Position numbers and translations under genes: made by a program. Under the pieces are notes generated by a model. The model saw nothing but the letters and a program-made list of their open reading frames with translations, was not told where the DNA came from and made no database searches. This document shows positions 46,320 to 57,589 of a stretch of 64,000 nt of DNA, piece by piece. Every line of letters begins with the position of its first letter. Within the stretch, counting starts at the first letter, position 1. Source of the DNA: Tyto alba (Eukaryota; Chordata; Aves; Strigiformes; Tytonidae); the NCBI RefSeq assembly GCF_018691265.1, contig NW_024881283.1, positions 2,701,731 through 2,765,730 of the forward strand. The letters run 5' to 3'.

Positions 46320-47649
46320 TGTCGCAGTTACCCTAATAAAATAGCTTGAATCCTAGATTAGTATTTTGATTTTAGTTTAGAATATGATTTTGATTTTAAA
46401 ATGGAGTTATAGCCGCTATGAGAATATAAAGAGAGTTAAGACCCTTAGGAATAGGTAGCTAGTATGATGTGTGCCTTGATCACTGTAAGGATCATTATGA
46501 ACTGTGAATTAAAACAATGGGTACTGGTTATGGACCTTGAGTCAAAACAATAAGTACCAAATGATGCTTGTTTTGGTTGGGAAGATCAGCCAAAGAAGAA
46601 ATGAGCATGCACAGGGATGGAGTTCAGTCAGCAGACACAGTGATGAAGACTATTGACGACCACCAGAGCACCCCCATCCAACATAACCACACATGCATTA
46701 GAGACGTTAGCATCTGACAATTATTTCCAGGAATAACATGAATATGCTAATCATTACCCTCCCCTCATTCTATTCCAGTCAATCAGTAAAGATGACCAAT
46801 GATTTCTGTAGAATAGGAATAGAGGTAAGGTGAGGTAACTGAAAGCCAATCGTTATAGAGGTCAAATTAAACTTTATGAATTTTGTTGATGTTATGTCAC
46901 TGTCTGATTTGGGCCGGAATAGAGTTAATGTTCCTTTTTGGTAACTAGAATAGTGCTGTGTTTTAGATTCAGTATGGGGTTTCATATGAGAAGGATGCTG
47001 ATAGCACACTGATGTTTTCGGCTGCTGCTGAGATTTCAAGGACTCTCCAACTCCCCATGTCCTGCCCATGCACAAGGGCACAAGAAGCAGGGAGGGAGCA
47101 CGGCCAGAGCACCAGACCCAAATTGGCCAATGACATATTCCATATCATGGAACGACATGCTCACTATATAGAGGAGGGGCAGTCGGGAAGGGGGTTTCTC
47201 CCTCTCACTTCCGTGACTGTGATTGCAGGATCTTGGTATTTCGGGATCTCTAGCCAGGAACGGGCTGGGTGGTTCAGCAGGTGGTGAGCAATTGCATTGT
47301 GCATTGCTTGCTTATATTTTCTATTACTGTCACTGTTTTTGTTTTATTAGCATTATTAAACCATTTCTATCTCAACGTGTGAGTCTCCCTTTCCCTCTCC
47401 AATTCCCTCCCCCATTCCCAGGTTGGGGGGAAGGGTGGGTGAGCAGCTGTAGGGTGGTTGGCTGCCGACCAGGCTCAAATCACAACAGTAACAAGGACTC
47501 TGCTGAAAAAGTGTATAAATATGTTGTGCTTTGTACCTGTTGGTGAACATGTCTTTGGTGGATCTATCCCCCGTGTTCCCGAGTGATGGAATAAAGAAGT
47601 GACTGCTTATCTGCTTTGTGTAGATAACTTCTATTCACAATTGCAACCA
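46320..47649 (+). repeat. 3' LTR of the ERV, interrupted by a nested LTR
   Basis: It starts TGTCGCAG directly after the polypurine tract. Its distal part, after the nested element, has a TATA-like GTATAAATATG near 47511, AATAAAG near 47590, and ends at about TTGCAACCA (47649), an imperfect inverse of the start. Without the nested 592 bp it measures about 740 bp. Host OR-flank sequence resumes at 47650. Confidence 0.7.
46901..47487 (+). mobile_element. nested solo LTR (same family as LTR at 58141)
   Basis: It aligns end to end with 58141-58736: GAATAGAGTTAATGTTCC near the start, GAGAAGGATGCTGATAGCAC, CACTATATAGAGGAGGGG (TATA region), the ATTAAACC region, and the terminal CACAACA. The flanks GTCAC and GTAAC could be a 5-bp target duplication with one mismatch. 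It sits inside the 3' LTR of another ERV, so it is the younger insertion. Confidence 0.8.
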
Positions 47650-48470
47650 CTAGCATGAGTGCTCTCTCTACACGCTCAGTCAGTATAAGCTGTGCAATGG
47701 CATTTTCTCTCACGGGCACTTTCCACGCCAACCCAGCACCTCCCCAGCACTCCCCATCTCCACCACACACTCCCCAGCCCATCCCAGCACAACATCCCAG
47801 TCTTGGCTGGCCCCATGGCATTGCCCAGTGCAGGGTGCTGCAGAGCTCTGGGCACTCACCCCACAGCCACAGCCCCTCGGAAGGTCACAGCAGCTCCTGG
47901 GGCACAGAGGGCTCTCAGCCTCCCCATCAGCCCCAGGGCTGGGGCCAGCCATGCCATGAGCAGACGCAGGCCAGCGTTTCCCTCTCTCTGCTGCTCTTCT
48001 CTCCAAGAAATCCTGATTGCCCAGTGCTGGCAGCCCCTCTGTGCCCGTCCCTCTCCCCAGCACAAGACTCCTGCACTGGGGGCTCCCCAGGCAGCTCCTG
48101 CTGTGCCAGCGAGAGAAAAGCTGCCCAAACTGGTGCCTCCAGAAATAGGTCTGCTCTTGTCGCGGGATGTCACCTCAGGCATGGCCCTGAGCTGGCGGTG
48201 CTGCTCTGCAGGGCAGTGGTGGCTGAAAGCCACGGGGAGATGGTCCCAGGGAGATCCCCATGGATCAGCCATCATTTCCATTGCACTGGGCACCCCCACA
48301 TGAAGGGGCAGCACAGGCCTATTCCCTAACACATCCCCCCATGCCCTCCTGCCCTGAACCCCTGGAGAACCGAAGCACAGCAGCAGGCTCAGAGGGGCAA
48401 TTCCTTCAGCATGTTCCTGATCTCAGCTTTGGAAGAACAGACCAACCTCCAGACATCGACACTGAGAAAA
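47650..48470 (-). repeat. 3' flank of OR cassette (block D, inverted copy)
   Basis: It matches the complement of 32350-33195 almost without gaps, at roughly 90 per cent or better by eye. Frames such as 47655-48329 stay open in both copies only because both are GC-rich and recent. There is no domain and no consistent strand, so I call no gene. Confidence 0.7.
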
Positions 48471-48474
48471 TCGT

Positions 48475-48480
48475 TTTATT
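48475..48480 (-). promoter_or_regulatory. poly(A) signal of the OR at 48687-49622
   Basis: TTTATT on the + strand reads AATAAA on the minus strand, 207 nt after the stop codon. The position is conserved with the other OR copies. Confidence 0.6.
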
Positions 48481-48686
48481 ACAGATATGTGACATGGGAG
48501 GCCAGCTGTACTGTCCCACTAGATAAACGCACAAAGACCTCTCTGTCAGAGAGGCTGGTTCATGTCTCTGAGGAAGAGGAGTGTAATCAGATATTTTGGA
48601 AGAAATAAGAATTTCACAAACAAAATGCTGAATGCAAGGAAGTATTCAGAGACAAATTGGAAATTATTTGAAGAGACATGGGAAGC

Positions 48687-49622
48687 TTATTCCTGCTGAC
48701 AGACAACTGACTGAATTACCTTCTTGAGTGCATCCTTGATTTCCTGGTTCCTTATGCTGTAGATGAGGGGGTTCACAGCTGGAGGCACCACCGAGTACAG
48801 AAATGACACCACCAGGTCCAGAGATGGGGAGGAAATGGAGGGGGGCTTCAGGTAGGCAAAGATGGCAGTGCTGATAAAAAGGGAGACCACAATCAAGTGA
48901 GGGAGACACGTGGAAAAGGCTTTGTGCCGTCCCTGCTCAGAGGGGATCCTCAGCACAACTCTCAAGATCAGTACATAGGACAGCATGATCAAAACAAAAC
49001 ACCCAAATGCTACACAGATACTAACGAGAAGGAGCCCAACTTCCCTGAGATCAGAGTCTGAGCAGGAGAGCTTGAGGATCTGGGGGATTTCACAGAAAAA
49101 CTGGTTTACAACATTGCGTTGGCAGAGGGGTAGGGAAAATGTGTTGGCAGTGTGCAGGAGAGAATAAAGCAACGCAGTGCCCCAGGCAGCTGCTGCCATG
49201 TGGACACAAGCTCTGCTGCCCACGAGGGTCCCGTAGTGCAGGGGTTGGCAGATGGCAATGTAGCGGTCATAGGCCATGATGGTGAGAAGAGAAAACTCTG
49301 CTGCAATGAAGAAAACAAAGAAAAAGTTCTGGGCAGCACATCCCAAGTAGGAGATGTCCCTGGTGTCCCAGAGGGAATTGGCCAGGGATTTGGGGAGAGT
49401 GGTGGAGATGTAGCCCAGGTCAAGCAGGGACAGGTTGAGGAGGAAGAAGTACATGGGGGTGCGGAGGTGATGGTCACAGGCGATGGCGGTGATGATGAGG
49501 CCGTTTCCCAGGAGGGCAGCCAGGTAGATGCCCAGGAAGAGCCAGAAGTGCAGGAGCTGCAGCTCCCGTCTGTCTGCAAATGCCAGGAGGAGGAACTGGG
49601 TGATGGAGCTGCTGTTGGACAT
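48687..49622 (-). CDS. olfactory receptor, OR14-like (gamma-c), intact
   Basis: This is a 311-residue odorant receptor. N-S-S at 3-5, GN at 39-40, LH(R)TPMY with the second His as Arg (HHLRTPMY), cysteines at about 95 and 177, MAYDRYIAIC, KAFSTCLPHL and PAVNPLIYSIRN are all present. The last differs from the usual SMRN by Met to Ile. The start is MSNSSS, 7 nt after the acceptor CTGCAG. It is the closest relative of the pseudogene at 31214, with which it forms an inverted duplication. TM3 (QNFFFVFFIAAEFS) and TM5 are its most distinctive parts. It is expected to be functional; the ligand is unknown. Confidence 0.95.
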   Translation of the reverse strand: MSNSSSITQFLLLAFADRRELQLLHFWLFLGIYLAALLGNGLIITAIACDHHLRTPMYFFLLNLSLLDLGYISTTLPKSLANSLWDTRDISYLGCAAQNFFFVFFIAAEFSLLTIMAYDRYIAICQPLHYGTLVGSRACVHMAAAAWGTALLYSLLHTANTFSLPLCQRNVVNQFFCEIPQILKLSCSDSDLREVGLLLVSICVAFGCFVLIMLSYVLILRVVLRIPSEQGRHKAFSTCLPHLIVVSLFISTAIFAYLKPPSISSPSLDLVVSFLYSVVPPAVNPLIYSIRNQEIKDALKKVIQSVVCQQE

Positions 49623-49889
49623 TTGTTCACTGCAGGCAGGGAGGTTGAACTAGAAGACATTGACAAGTTAGGACAGACTTCTTTTATTCAATCTTATGCT
49701 GTTTACCAAAAAGTCTCCTCAAAATTATTTCTCTTTCTTTGGGGGAAATATATTCAATTCCTTTACATGAGCTCAGATTTGTGATGTTGCTGAGGAGATA
49801 TTCTTTGAAGGGACAGGTATTCTCATCTTTCACAAAAAAAGGCTCCCTGTGCCCTAGTACAGAGTCAAGAAAATTCTGGAGCAAGTCCT

Positions 49890-50110
49890 GGCTCTCTGCT
49901 CCCTGGAGCTGTTTTCTGCTGGGAGTGGTTTCTCTGTCCCCATGTCCCCGCCCTGACAGTGCTCCCAGCCCTCACCCCACCCTCTCTGTGCTCAGCTCTG
50001 CCCTGCAGACCCCTCCTGGCAATAGGGCACTGCCCAGGGGCATTCCCTACTTCCAGATTCAAAGAAGAACAGCAGGCAAAACCAGAACCCTCAAAGGTGA
50101 TGCTGGTGTG
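49890..50110 (-). repeat. OR-cassette conserved block A (copy 4)
   Basis: This is the inverted counterpart of 30720-30920, with nearly the same sequence. It is also homologous to 17470-17720 and 5560-5850. Confidence 0.6.
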
Positions 50111-50670
50111 TCTGTAAGTAGAGGAGTAGGTGAAGGCACTTCATAAAGTCTCTGGCAAATGTGTTGATCCCTCAGTTTAACAGTTCAGGAGTCTCAGTGA
50201 CATATTAAAATTTCACCGCCCCTTTCTACGTTTTCTTAGAAGAAACATGAGATCATAGAGCCTAGAAAGGTTCACATTATTAAGGTGGCCCCTGCTTTGA
50301 ACTTCCTCTTGAAATGCCAATGTCCTAGAGGTGATCTGGAGCTCTGAGCATCCCTGATCCATGCAGCAGCAGCCTCTGGAGAGCAGAAGGAGCCTGCCCT
50401 GGCGGGGGTCTCTCCTTCCCCCCACAGCTTCTCCCCACAGCGCCGTGGGGAGCTCCCCGGGCAGGCTGAGTGCTGACCCTGGCAGGCGGCAGAGTCCCTG
50501 CCCCAGCACACAGCCCCCTGGGGTGCAGGGACCCTGCTGGGAAGGACAGCCCTGGGCACCCCTGCCTGCACACCTGGCTGCACACCCCTGCAGCCGGCCC
50601 CACCAGAAGGCAGCTCTCATGCCCTGGCCCTCGCAGGGGGCACCAGGGAGCCCTGCTCGGGAGCAGGTAC

Positions 50671-50715
50671 TCCTCCTCCTCCTCCTCCTCCTCCTCCTCC
50701 TCCTCCTCCTCCTCT
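50671..50715 (-). repeat. (GGA)15 microsatellite (TCC on + strand)
   Basis: A pure run of 15 units. It is the inverted paralogue of the 31-unit run at 30379-30471, and lies about 85 bp from the inferred splice donor. Confidence 0.95.
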
Positions 50716-50804
50716 AGGCAGGAGGCAGATTCCTGGCGGCTCTGCCGCCTTCCCCAGATCCCTCCCCGAGCTGCAGCTGCATTGTCCTGCACCCCCAGAC
50801 TTAC

Positions 50805-51700
50805 TGTGGCCAGGGCCCTGACGCTTTCTCCTTCTCGGAGCTCTCAGCAGCCTCCCAGCCCAGGCTGTCTTGAAGCTGTGTGTGCCTCGCTGCTCTGCCC
50901 TGGGTGCTTGCAGGCAGTGCCCCCAGCCCTGCTGCTCTTTGCAGAGGAGCTGCTCCTGGGCAGAGCTGTCTCTCTGCAGCGCTGCCCACTTGCCAGGAGC
51001 TCCCTCCGGCCCCGGAGCCCGGCCCAGCTCAGCACCACAGCAACAGCCCAAGGTGCCACTTGCTGTGGCCCCTCTGGGCTCCCTCCAGCTGTCCCTGGGG
51101 CTCCAGGGGAACCTGCTGTAACCCAGCCTGATGCAATCAGTGGTTTTCCTTTCATCATCTCTGGAGAGACTCTTAGTTTCAGTAGTAGCATTTCCCCTAT
51201 CAGGGAAAGAGTTGGCTCGAATAATCACCTTTTCTTGACTCATCTTTAGGCAGGACAGCCAGACAGGGACAGATAGGGTTCTCCTTTACCCCTGCTGAGG
51301 GAAAGGATTCAGCTGAGTCCAGTCGAGGCATCTCTTCCTGTGTTTGATGTCCTGAGACCCAAAATAGACTCAGCTCACTGCCATTACTGCCACAATGATT
51401 TCAAGAGGTGGGATTCCTCTTACCTGTCTTCATATTATCATTAAACGTGCACCTGCAGGTGAGGTCCTTGGCTCAGCTCCCATGGTAATTAATGAAGGGG
51501 GAGGCCAGGAGTGAGCTGTTCAAATACAAATGTCTGGTGACAGCTGAGGTGTCAGGGGTGGCTGAAGTCATGGGCAGGTACCTGCAAACTCAGATGGAGA
51601 AGTTCACAGAGACAGCAGGGCAGCATCTGTGGGCATCCTCTTGGAGGCTGCTGGGAATTGTCTTTGGCCAACTGGAATGACAGCTGATGCCAAAAATAAG
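50805..51700 (-). promoter_or_regulatory. upstream region and putative non-coding exon 1 (OR at 48687-49622)
   Basis: The complement of 50805-51300 is block B, matching 16200-16709. 51300-51700 continues to match the complement of 15830-16200. This longer shared upstream sequence shows that the ORs at 18461 and 48687 share the most complete cassettes in the window. Confidence 0.55.
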
Positions 51701-54700
51701 GGCAACTGAACCTGTCCCTTCTCATTAAGTTCAAGGCATTTTGCAAAGTTATTCCTCTGAGCAGCTGGAGTCATGTGTTATAGGAACAGCTCAGTCTCTC
51801 TCTTCTCCTTCTGCTGTATTTACTAGATGGCCACTGACGACGTTGGCAGTGGTTTCATGTTCATCCCCACATTGCCTTACTGAATCCAGGGAATCTACTC
51901 AATCTCATGTCCAAATCCAGGCCCACAGAGCTTCATGAGAGGTCAGGGCTGGCAGGGACAGCACAGGAACTACAGGAAAGCAATTCCCATTCAGGGTTGG
52001 TGTAAGACAGACACCCCTGACACCATCACAGACAGAGTGATTTGAGGCATCAGCCATCAGATGCCACCAGAGAAGCAAGATCTATCTCTCCTCTACCCAA
52101 CAGCTGCAGGCATTGCATGAACACAAATGCCCCCACACGAGGTCTCCACCCACTCTCTTGATGATTCAATCAAGGAACAGACCAATCATTTTCACAATGT
52201 GCTTCGGTAAATCTTGTCATCAGGGGTAACTTCACTTCCAACAAAGGCCCTCACAGGCAAAAGGGATATCACTGAAGTAAAAGTATTTCTTTCCAGGGAT
52301 GCACTTCTCTGGCACTGGGGACATCACAGTTTGCTCACTCTCTTGGCATCCAATTTCAGCTTTATGTTTCCATCACCACAAACTCTGGCCTGTATCTGCT
52401 CTGAAGCAAAGCCTCTGAACACATGGGGACTGGGACACTTGGTACCAGGTTTCTCTAAGACAAGTCAGAGCTTGGCCTGGTGCTACCCCTGAGGTGCTAC
52501 GACCCAAATGTGCACTGATGCCCTCAGCCAGGAGAAGAGGGCGCCTGTGGGTTTTGACATCAATGGAGAAACTGCTGTAATCTTTTCGAAGCATCCCAAG
52601 GAAGTCTCTGGCTGGAGAAGCCTGGGCCTCACTGGGGACTTTAATGGCCCTGGCATTTTCTGGCAGAGGAACACAGCAGCATGCAAACAGTCCGGGCGGT
52701 TTGGGGACAGCTTGTTTTCACAGCTGCCAGATGGGCCAGCAAGGGCAACGCAAACCTGGAGCTGACACTGGCAAGCAAAGAAGAGCTGGTCAGGGCTGTG
52801 AAGACAGGCTGTTGGGACAGCGATAGCGGAATCCGAGCTCCTGAGGGCAGTGAGGAAGGGGAATAGAAGACTGCAGATGCCGATACTCAGTGGAGCAGAT
52901 TTGGCCGAATCTGGGGAGTTTTATTGGGGATCCCACTGACAGTAGCACTGATGGGCAGCAAAGCCAAGTGTACGCGATCTTCAAGGACAGCATCCTCCAA
53001 GCACCGCAATCTTCTGTATCAAAAATCATCTGAAACATGAAAGAGAATTCAAGGGCAACAAAAAAAGATTTTACAATTTTAGGAACAGTCCAAAAAGAAA
53101 TAAGGGTAATATGTGGTCACAGTTGAATATAGTATGAGTAGGTGGCAATAGAGCTGAGATACTTCATGTCCTCTTTGCCTCATATTTCACCAAGAGGTTC
53201 TCCTATGGCATTGTGCCTCAAGGCAGGACTCTAGAGGAAAACAGCCAATAGTGGAGGGGAATCAAATCAGGGGCTACTTGACCAAACTCAAATGTTACCC
53301 ATCAAATGGAACCAGATGTATCAATCCGTCTTTACATTGGGGGAGAGAAAGTGTCATCAGCTTGCTCATCCTTGTCCATGGCCCATGAAAAAATGTATGA
53401 GAATGTACAAAATGGTTTTAAAATTCTAAAAATTAAATCTTCTTTACACACTGATTACAACGATGACTTTTCTGCATATATTTCAGATTTTGCCAAACAT
53501 CCTCATTCATGGGTTGATTCAGTTGCCCACGAAGTGGTGGCCATGGCCTCCAAGTTACACTGGGGTAGCTGAAGCCCTCACATTTGACTGGAAAATGTGA
53601 CCCCAAGCTGATGGGAGGCTTTCCTGAGCAGGAGTTGGTTACAGACACGGTGAGCCAAAGCAACTCAGTTGAGACAAGTCATTTCTCTCACTTGAGTAGA
53701 AGAGGAGGCCTGGAAAATTGCACCCAAGGTGTCCCCTGTTGGAAGCGAATGAGAAATGAGTGGGTCTAGATGCTGCAGAGCCTACTTGCAGACCCACCTG
53801 TAGCCCAGGTATACTGGGATGGGTGCAGATTTGGAAATCCAAAAGACAGCATATTTTATCTTCTGTCTCTTTGCTTCCCTCTGTGAACTGATGGAGCTTG
53901 TGACTTGGGTTTGTGAGTGACTGTGAGTGAATATGGACAGAGTCTGGGCCAGGGCATGCCCTGGGGTTTCTTGGTATCTCTGCTTGACAGAAAATATATT
54001 TTCCATTGCTCTAAAGCCACCAGCAGTGTGGAAAGTGGACTTTGGAGGACGTAAGGTAGAATTAATATAGAGCAAAGGACTGTATTTTGTTTTTTATTGA
54101 ACCGTGCCTTCATTTGGTTTTGGTTTTGGGCAATTAAGAATCATCCTTCTGTGTCTGTGTGCACCTCGATTCCCAAGTACAGCAGGTGGGAGTTGGTGTG
54201 AATGGGCTGAAACGTGCAGCTACAGACCTGCGTGGAGAAAGCTCAGATGTGAACAAAGGTGCTGTAAGTCCCATGAGAGAAATGTGGGATTGGACATAGG
54301 GACAAACACTGTCCAGAGGGTGTCTGACATACAGGGTCTAGACTTCCCTCCATATTCAGACTTAATCAGGAGATGCTCTAGAATCAGTATCAATTGCAGT
54401 TGGGTCATATCCCTTAGTGTGTAAGCAGAAAAATAAAGATTAGTGGAAAAAGAAGAGATTTTTTTCTTATTGACATTTAGTACTGAAAAATTATCTCTGT
54501 GATTACAATCCTCAAACCTCAGAAGAATTCAACCCAGAAGAATTGAGGAATTCAGTTCTGCTAAGAGACTTGACTTGTGCAGGCTTTTTGCATGTTAATG
54601 AGCCCTCTGGTGCCCAGTTGCTGAACTGCAGATCCTGGAAAGGGATTGAACTGGCCTCTAGAGAAGTCGGAGTCAGCAGGAACCTTCCAAGTTCCAGAGG

Positions 54701-55712
54701 GTGTCAGTGATCGCCACCGAGGGCCATCACTGGAGAGACCATGGAGGGAATGAGGAGACAAGGTTCCTGTCCCTGGGGGTGGTGAAGCAGGAAGGCAGAG
54801 GCACTGCTGCCAGCCTGAAAATCAAATGTTCAGGTGACTGTGAAAGCCTTTGATGTGTTTCCTCAAGCAGGCTGTTCAAGCCCTGACCCCCATAGCCTAG
54901 GAATGGGGATCCTTCCCCTCAGGGGATGCTGAGGGTTCTCCCTGGGGGCAGTGAGATGTAGGGGGGTGTGATGCTGAGTGCAGGACAGCGGGAGGACTCC
55001 TCCCAGGCTGTGAGGAGGGTAGAGGAGGAGGCAACAAAACGCTGTGGCTGTAAGGAACTGGTGTGCTCTCAGGGACCTCAGTGGAAGAGACAACAGCCAT
55101 AGTCAGAAGGACAAGGGTTTCAGTTGTGTTGGGGGGTCCCAGTCACATCAGAAGGGCCATTCCCACCACAGGCTGCCCTACACTTGCCTATGACTGTGCC
55201 TGTTTCTGTGAAGATTTTAACCCACACCCCTGCTTCCCCACCTCACTCTGATCCCATGGCATCCCAAGATTTACTGGTGACACTCTGTCCTCAGTCACTA
55301 TTTGTTCAAACACAAAACTGTCATTTTCTATTTTTTTTGGCAAATTGCTGTGAGTTCCCCATAACCTGTGGAAATTCTTCCAAAGGCCTGCTATTGCTCC
55401 TCAATTGTCAAAGTTATCCCTGAACCCAGCCTCACTTCAATCATCTATATAGCTCCATGTCCCAGCACTGAACTGCACACCCTCCTTCTTCTGATGCCTC
55501 CAAATCAAAACTCTACCTCTTTCACTTCTCTATGATACACACCCACACCTCCCTCTGCCACACACCTCACATCTTCCTTTCTGTTACACACACACTGCCA
55601 CACGCCCCCCCCCCACTCTCTCCCTGCACTCCCATCTGACTCACACACCCTTCCTCTTCCCCTGCAGGGATGGGACCTCAGCCCAGGAGGTTTGTGCATC
55701 CTCCAGGCTCCT
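51701..55712. other. intergenic, nothing recognised
   Basis: Four kilobases with no OR, LINE or retroviral similarity that I can see. The longest ORFs (for example 53306-53572, 88 codons) have no domain. There are C-runs near 55608 and an AT-rich stretch at 53040-53480. Confidence 0.4.
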
Positions 55713-56579
55713 GGATGTTTCCCGAGGCCCATCCAAGTGTGGGGAGTGAAGGAAGGAAAGAGAGGTGTCTCAGGCTCACCACCAGCCCCAGGGCTGAGGG
55801 CCAGCCATGGCATGAGGAGACGGAGGCCAGTGTCTCCCTGTGTCCCTTGCTCCGGTCTCCCAGGCTTCCTTATTGTCCCCTGCCAGCAAGCCCCTCTGTG
55901 CCAGCCCCTGGCCCAGGAAAAGACTCCTGGGCCAGGGGCTCCTCAGGCTTCTCCCATTGCCCCAGCAATAGAGAATCTTGCTCCAATCATCTGGTGCATT
56001 CAGAAATAGGTTTGTCCTGAGTGGAACAGGTGAGAAAGTAAAGAAAATACAAAAAGACATCCAGAAATTGAAGTAGGGGAAATTTCCCAAATTAAGTGAA
56101 CTGTCTTAGTCAAAACAACATAAGATCTTAGGGTCCACAGACACAGACTCTGGTTACAAATTAAATAACTGCAGCTAGATATTGGCCAACCACAAGGTTT
56201 AGAAAGAGAACTAAAGATTTTTGAAAATGAGCTAGAGAAAGATGGAACAGCATCTCAGTTTCTAGCAGAGGAACACATTTTCACTAACATAAGTGTCAAT
56301 AAATGCAATGCCTTCACTGGAGTCTGGGAATTCAAGTGTAAGTCTTCTTCAAGTCCCACTGGTTCTTCCGGGAAGGCCCAGGTTCCTGTGGGCTGCCACC
56401 ATGGATCCTGGTACCCTTGCCAGCACATTCTTGGGGATGACGCATAGTTGAAGTAACTCAGAATGTTCAGGTAGAATCTAATTAATCTCATCCATGAGCT
56501 AAGGCAAGCCCTCTGAGCAGAGGGAAGGACAGTGAGTGCTGGCCTAACAGGAAGCAGGATGTAGATCTCTGGTGTAGGA

Positions 56580-56900
56580 GCTGTCTTTCTCCTGCCATGA
56601 CCAGTGCAGATTACACTGGAGTTAAAGCCCCAGTCCAGCACCAATGGAGTGAAGACCCACGCGCACAACTGCAGATTGATTTCATGGGTCTTCTGCCAGT
56701 GACAGCTTGAAACACCAAATGCATCTTGGTAGTAGCACATCCTATTAGTAATTGGAGAGAAGCCCCTCTTGCATGGTTGCCACCCCTGCAAATCTACTGT
56801 TTAACAGCGTCATTTCTTGATGGGGTGTGTTGCACAGCACAGACTCTGATCTCGGCTTTGTCGCAGTCATTATGCACGAGCACTGCAAAGCCTGAAGGCA
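56580..56900 (+). pseudogene. ERV integrase fragment (left arm)
   Basis: The + strand encodes an integrase core stretch (HQWSEDPRAQLQIDFMG, with the first catalytic aspartate in QIDF; ISNWREAPL). An in-frame TGA at about 56708 is not present in the other arm's copy. It does not resemble the integrase at 45069 closely, so it comes from another ERV lineage. Confidence 0.7.
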
Positions 56901-57589
56901 CGACATCCCACCCGGGTTCTGTCCAGCCATGGGACAGGGGAGAGGGAAAGGCCAGGAGAGGGGCTGGGTTTAGCTGTTGAACATGAGCTCCAGCAGAGAT
57001 GAGGAGTCAAGGGAGTGGGTGAGGGGAAAGATGGGCAAAGGCAACACCAATGGTGGTGTTGATTGTGAGGCCACGACTGTTACAGGAGCCTGATTGGCCA
57101 GCAGCTGGCCCCAGAAATTTGGGGCCAAGACGTGCATCACAAAACCACTCATCCCAGCAGAGACAAGCTAGGGACAGAGAGGCAGGGGAGAGACAGACCA
57201 AGGGCAGGTGGCACGAATGGTGTTGATGATGAGGTGGCTTCCACTGCAGCAGCCTGGCTGGCCCTCAGGAGACATGCTGGCCAGCAGGCGTTCTGAGGTC
57301 ATCCAGTGCATCTGAGAATCCACCCAACAGAAATTACCTCCTTGGGGAGGGGAGGGCTGAGGCAGGGGGAAGAGGCCCACCTGTGTTCTGATTCTGGGGG
57401 CACCTCTGTTCTTGTGACCTGAGCAGCCATGGCAGACAGGAGGGCAGGCAGGGCTCATGGCCACCCTGCTCAGGACTAGCCCTGAGACTGCTGGAAAATC
57501 TTTTTCTTATCTCCAGGGTGAACATCCCCTGTTTCACCCAACCCTCCTCTTTCAGCATCTTAACATGCTCCATGGTGGAGAACCCCGTT

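Larger units (their letters stand above)
44166..47649 (+). mobile_element. 3' part of a gammaretrovirus-like ERV (pol and 3' LTR)
   Basis: The element begins inside pol (reverse transcriptase thumb/connection), continues through RNase H and integrase, and has almost no env. A polypurine tract (AGAAGAGGGAAA, about 46309-46319) is followed by a 3' LTR. The 5' LTR, gag, protease and RT palm are absent. It lies in the inverted-duplication arm of the OR at 48687: the flanks match 33195 and 33445 of the other arm, so about 250 bp of host sequence is missing as well. Another LTR is nested in its 3' LTR. Confidence 0.85.
49630..50804 (-). other. putative 5' intron of the OR at 48687-49622
   Basis: The donor GTAAGT is at 50804-50799 and the acceptor AG at 49631-49630, 7 nt before the ATG. 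The intron is 1175 bp. It contains the (TCC)n run, a 0.34-kb block absent from the intron at 30357-31206, and block A at 49890-50110. Confidence 0.6.

Noticed and set aside
47655..48329. ORF of 224 codons, with a similar ORF at 32508-33188
   Set aside because: The two are copies of OR block D in inverted positions. Frames on both strands are open, there is no domain, and the sequence differs by frame-altering changes in diverged copies at 55670 and 63733.
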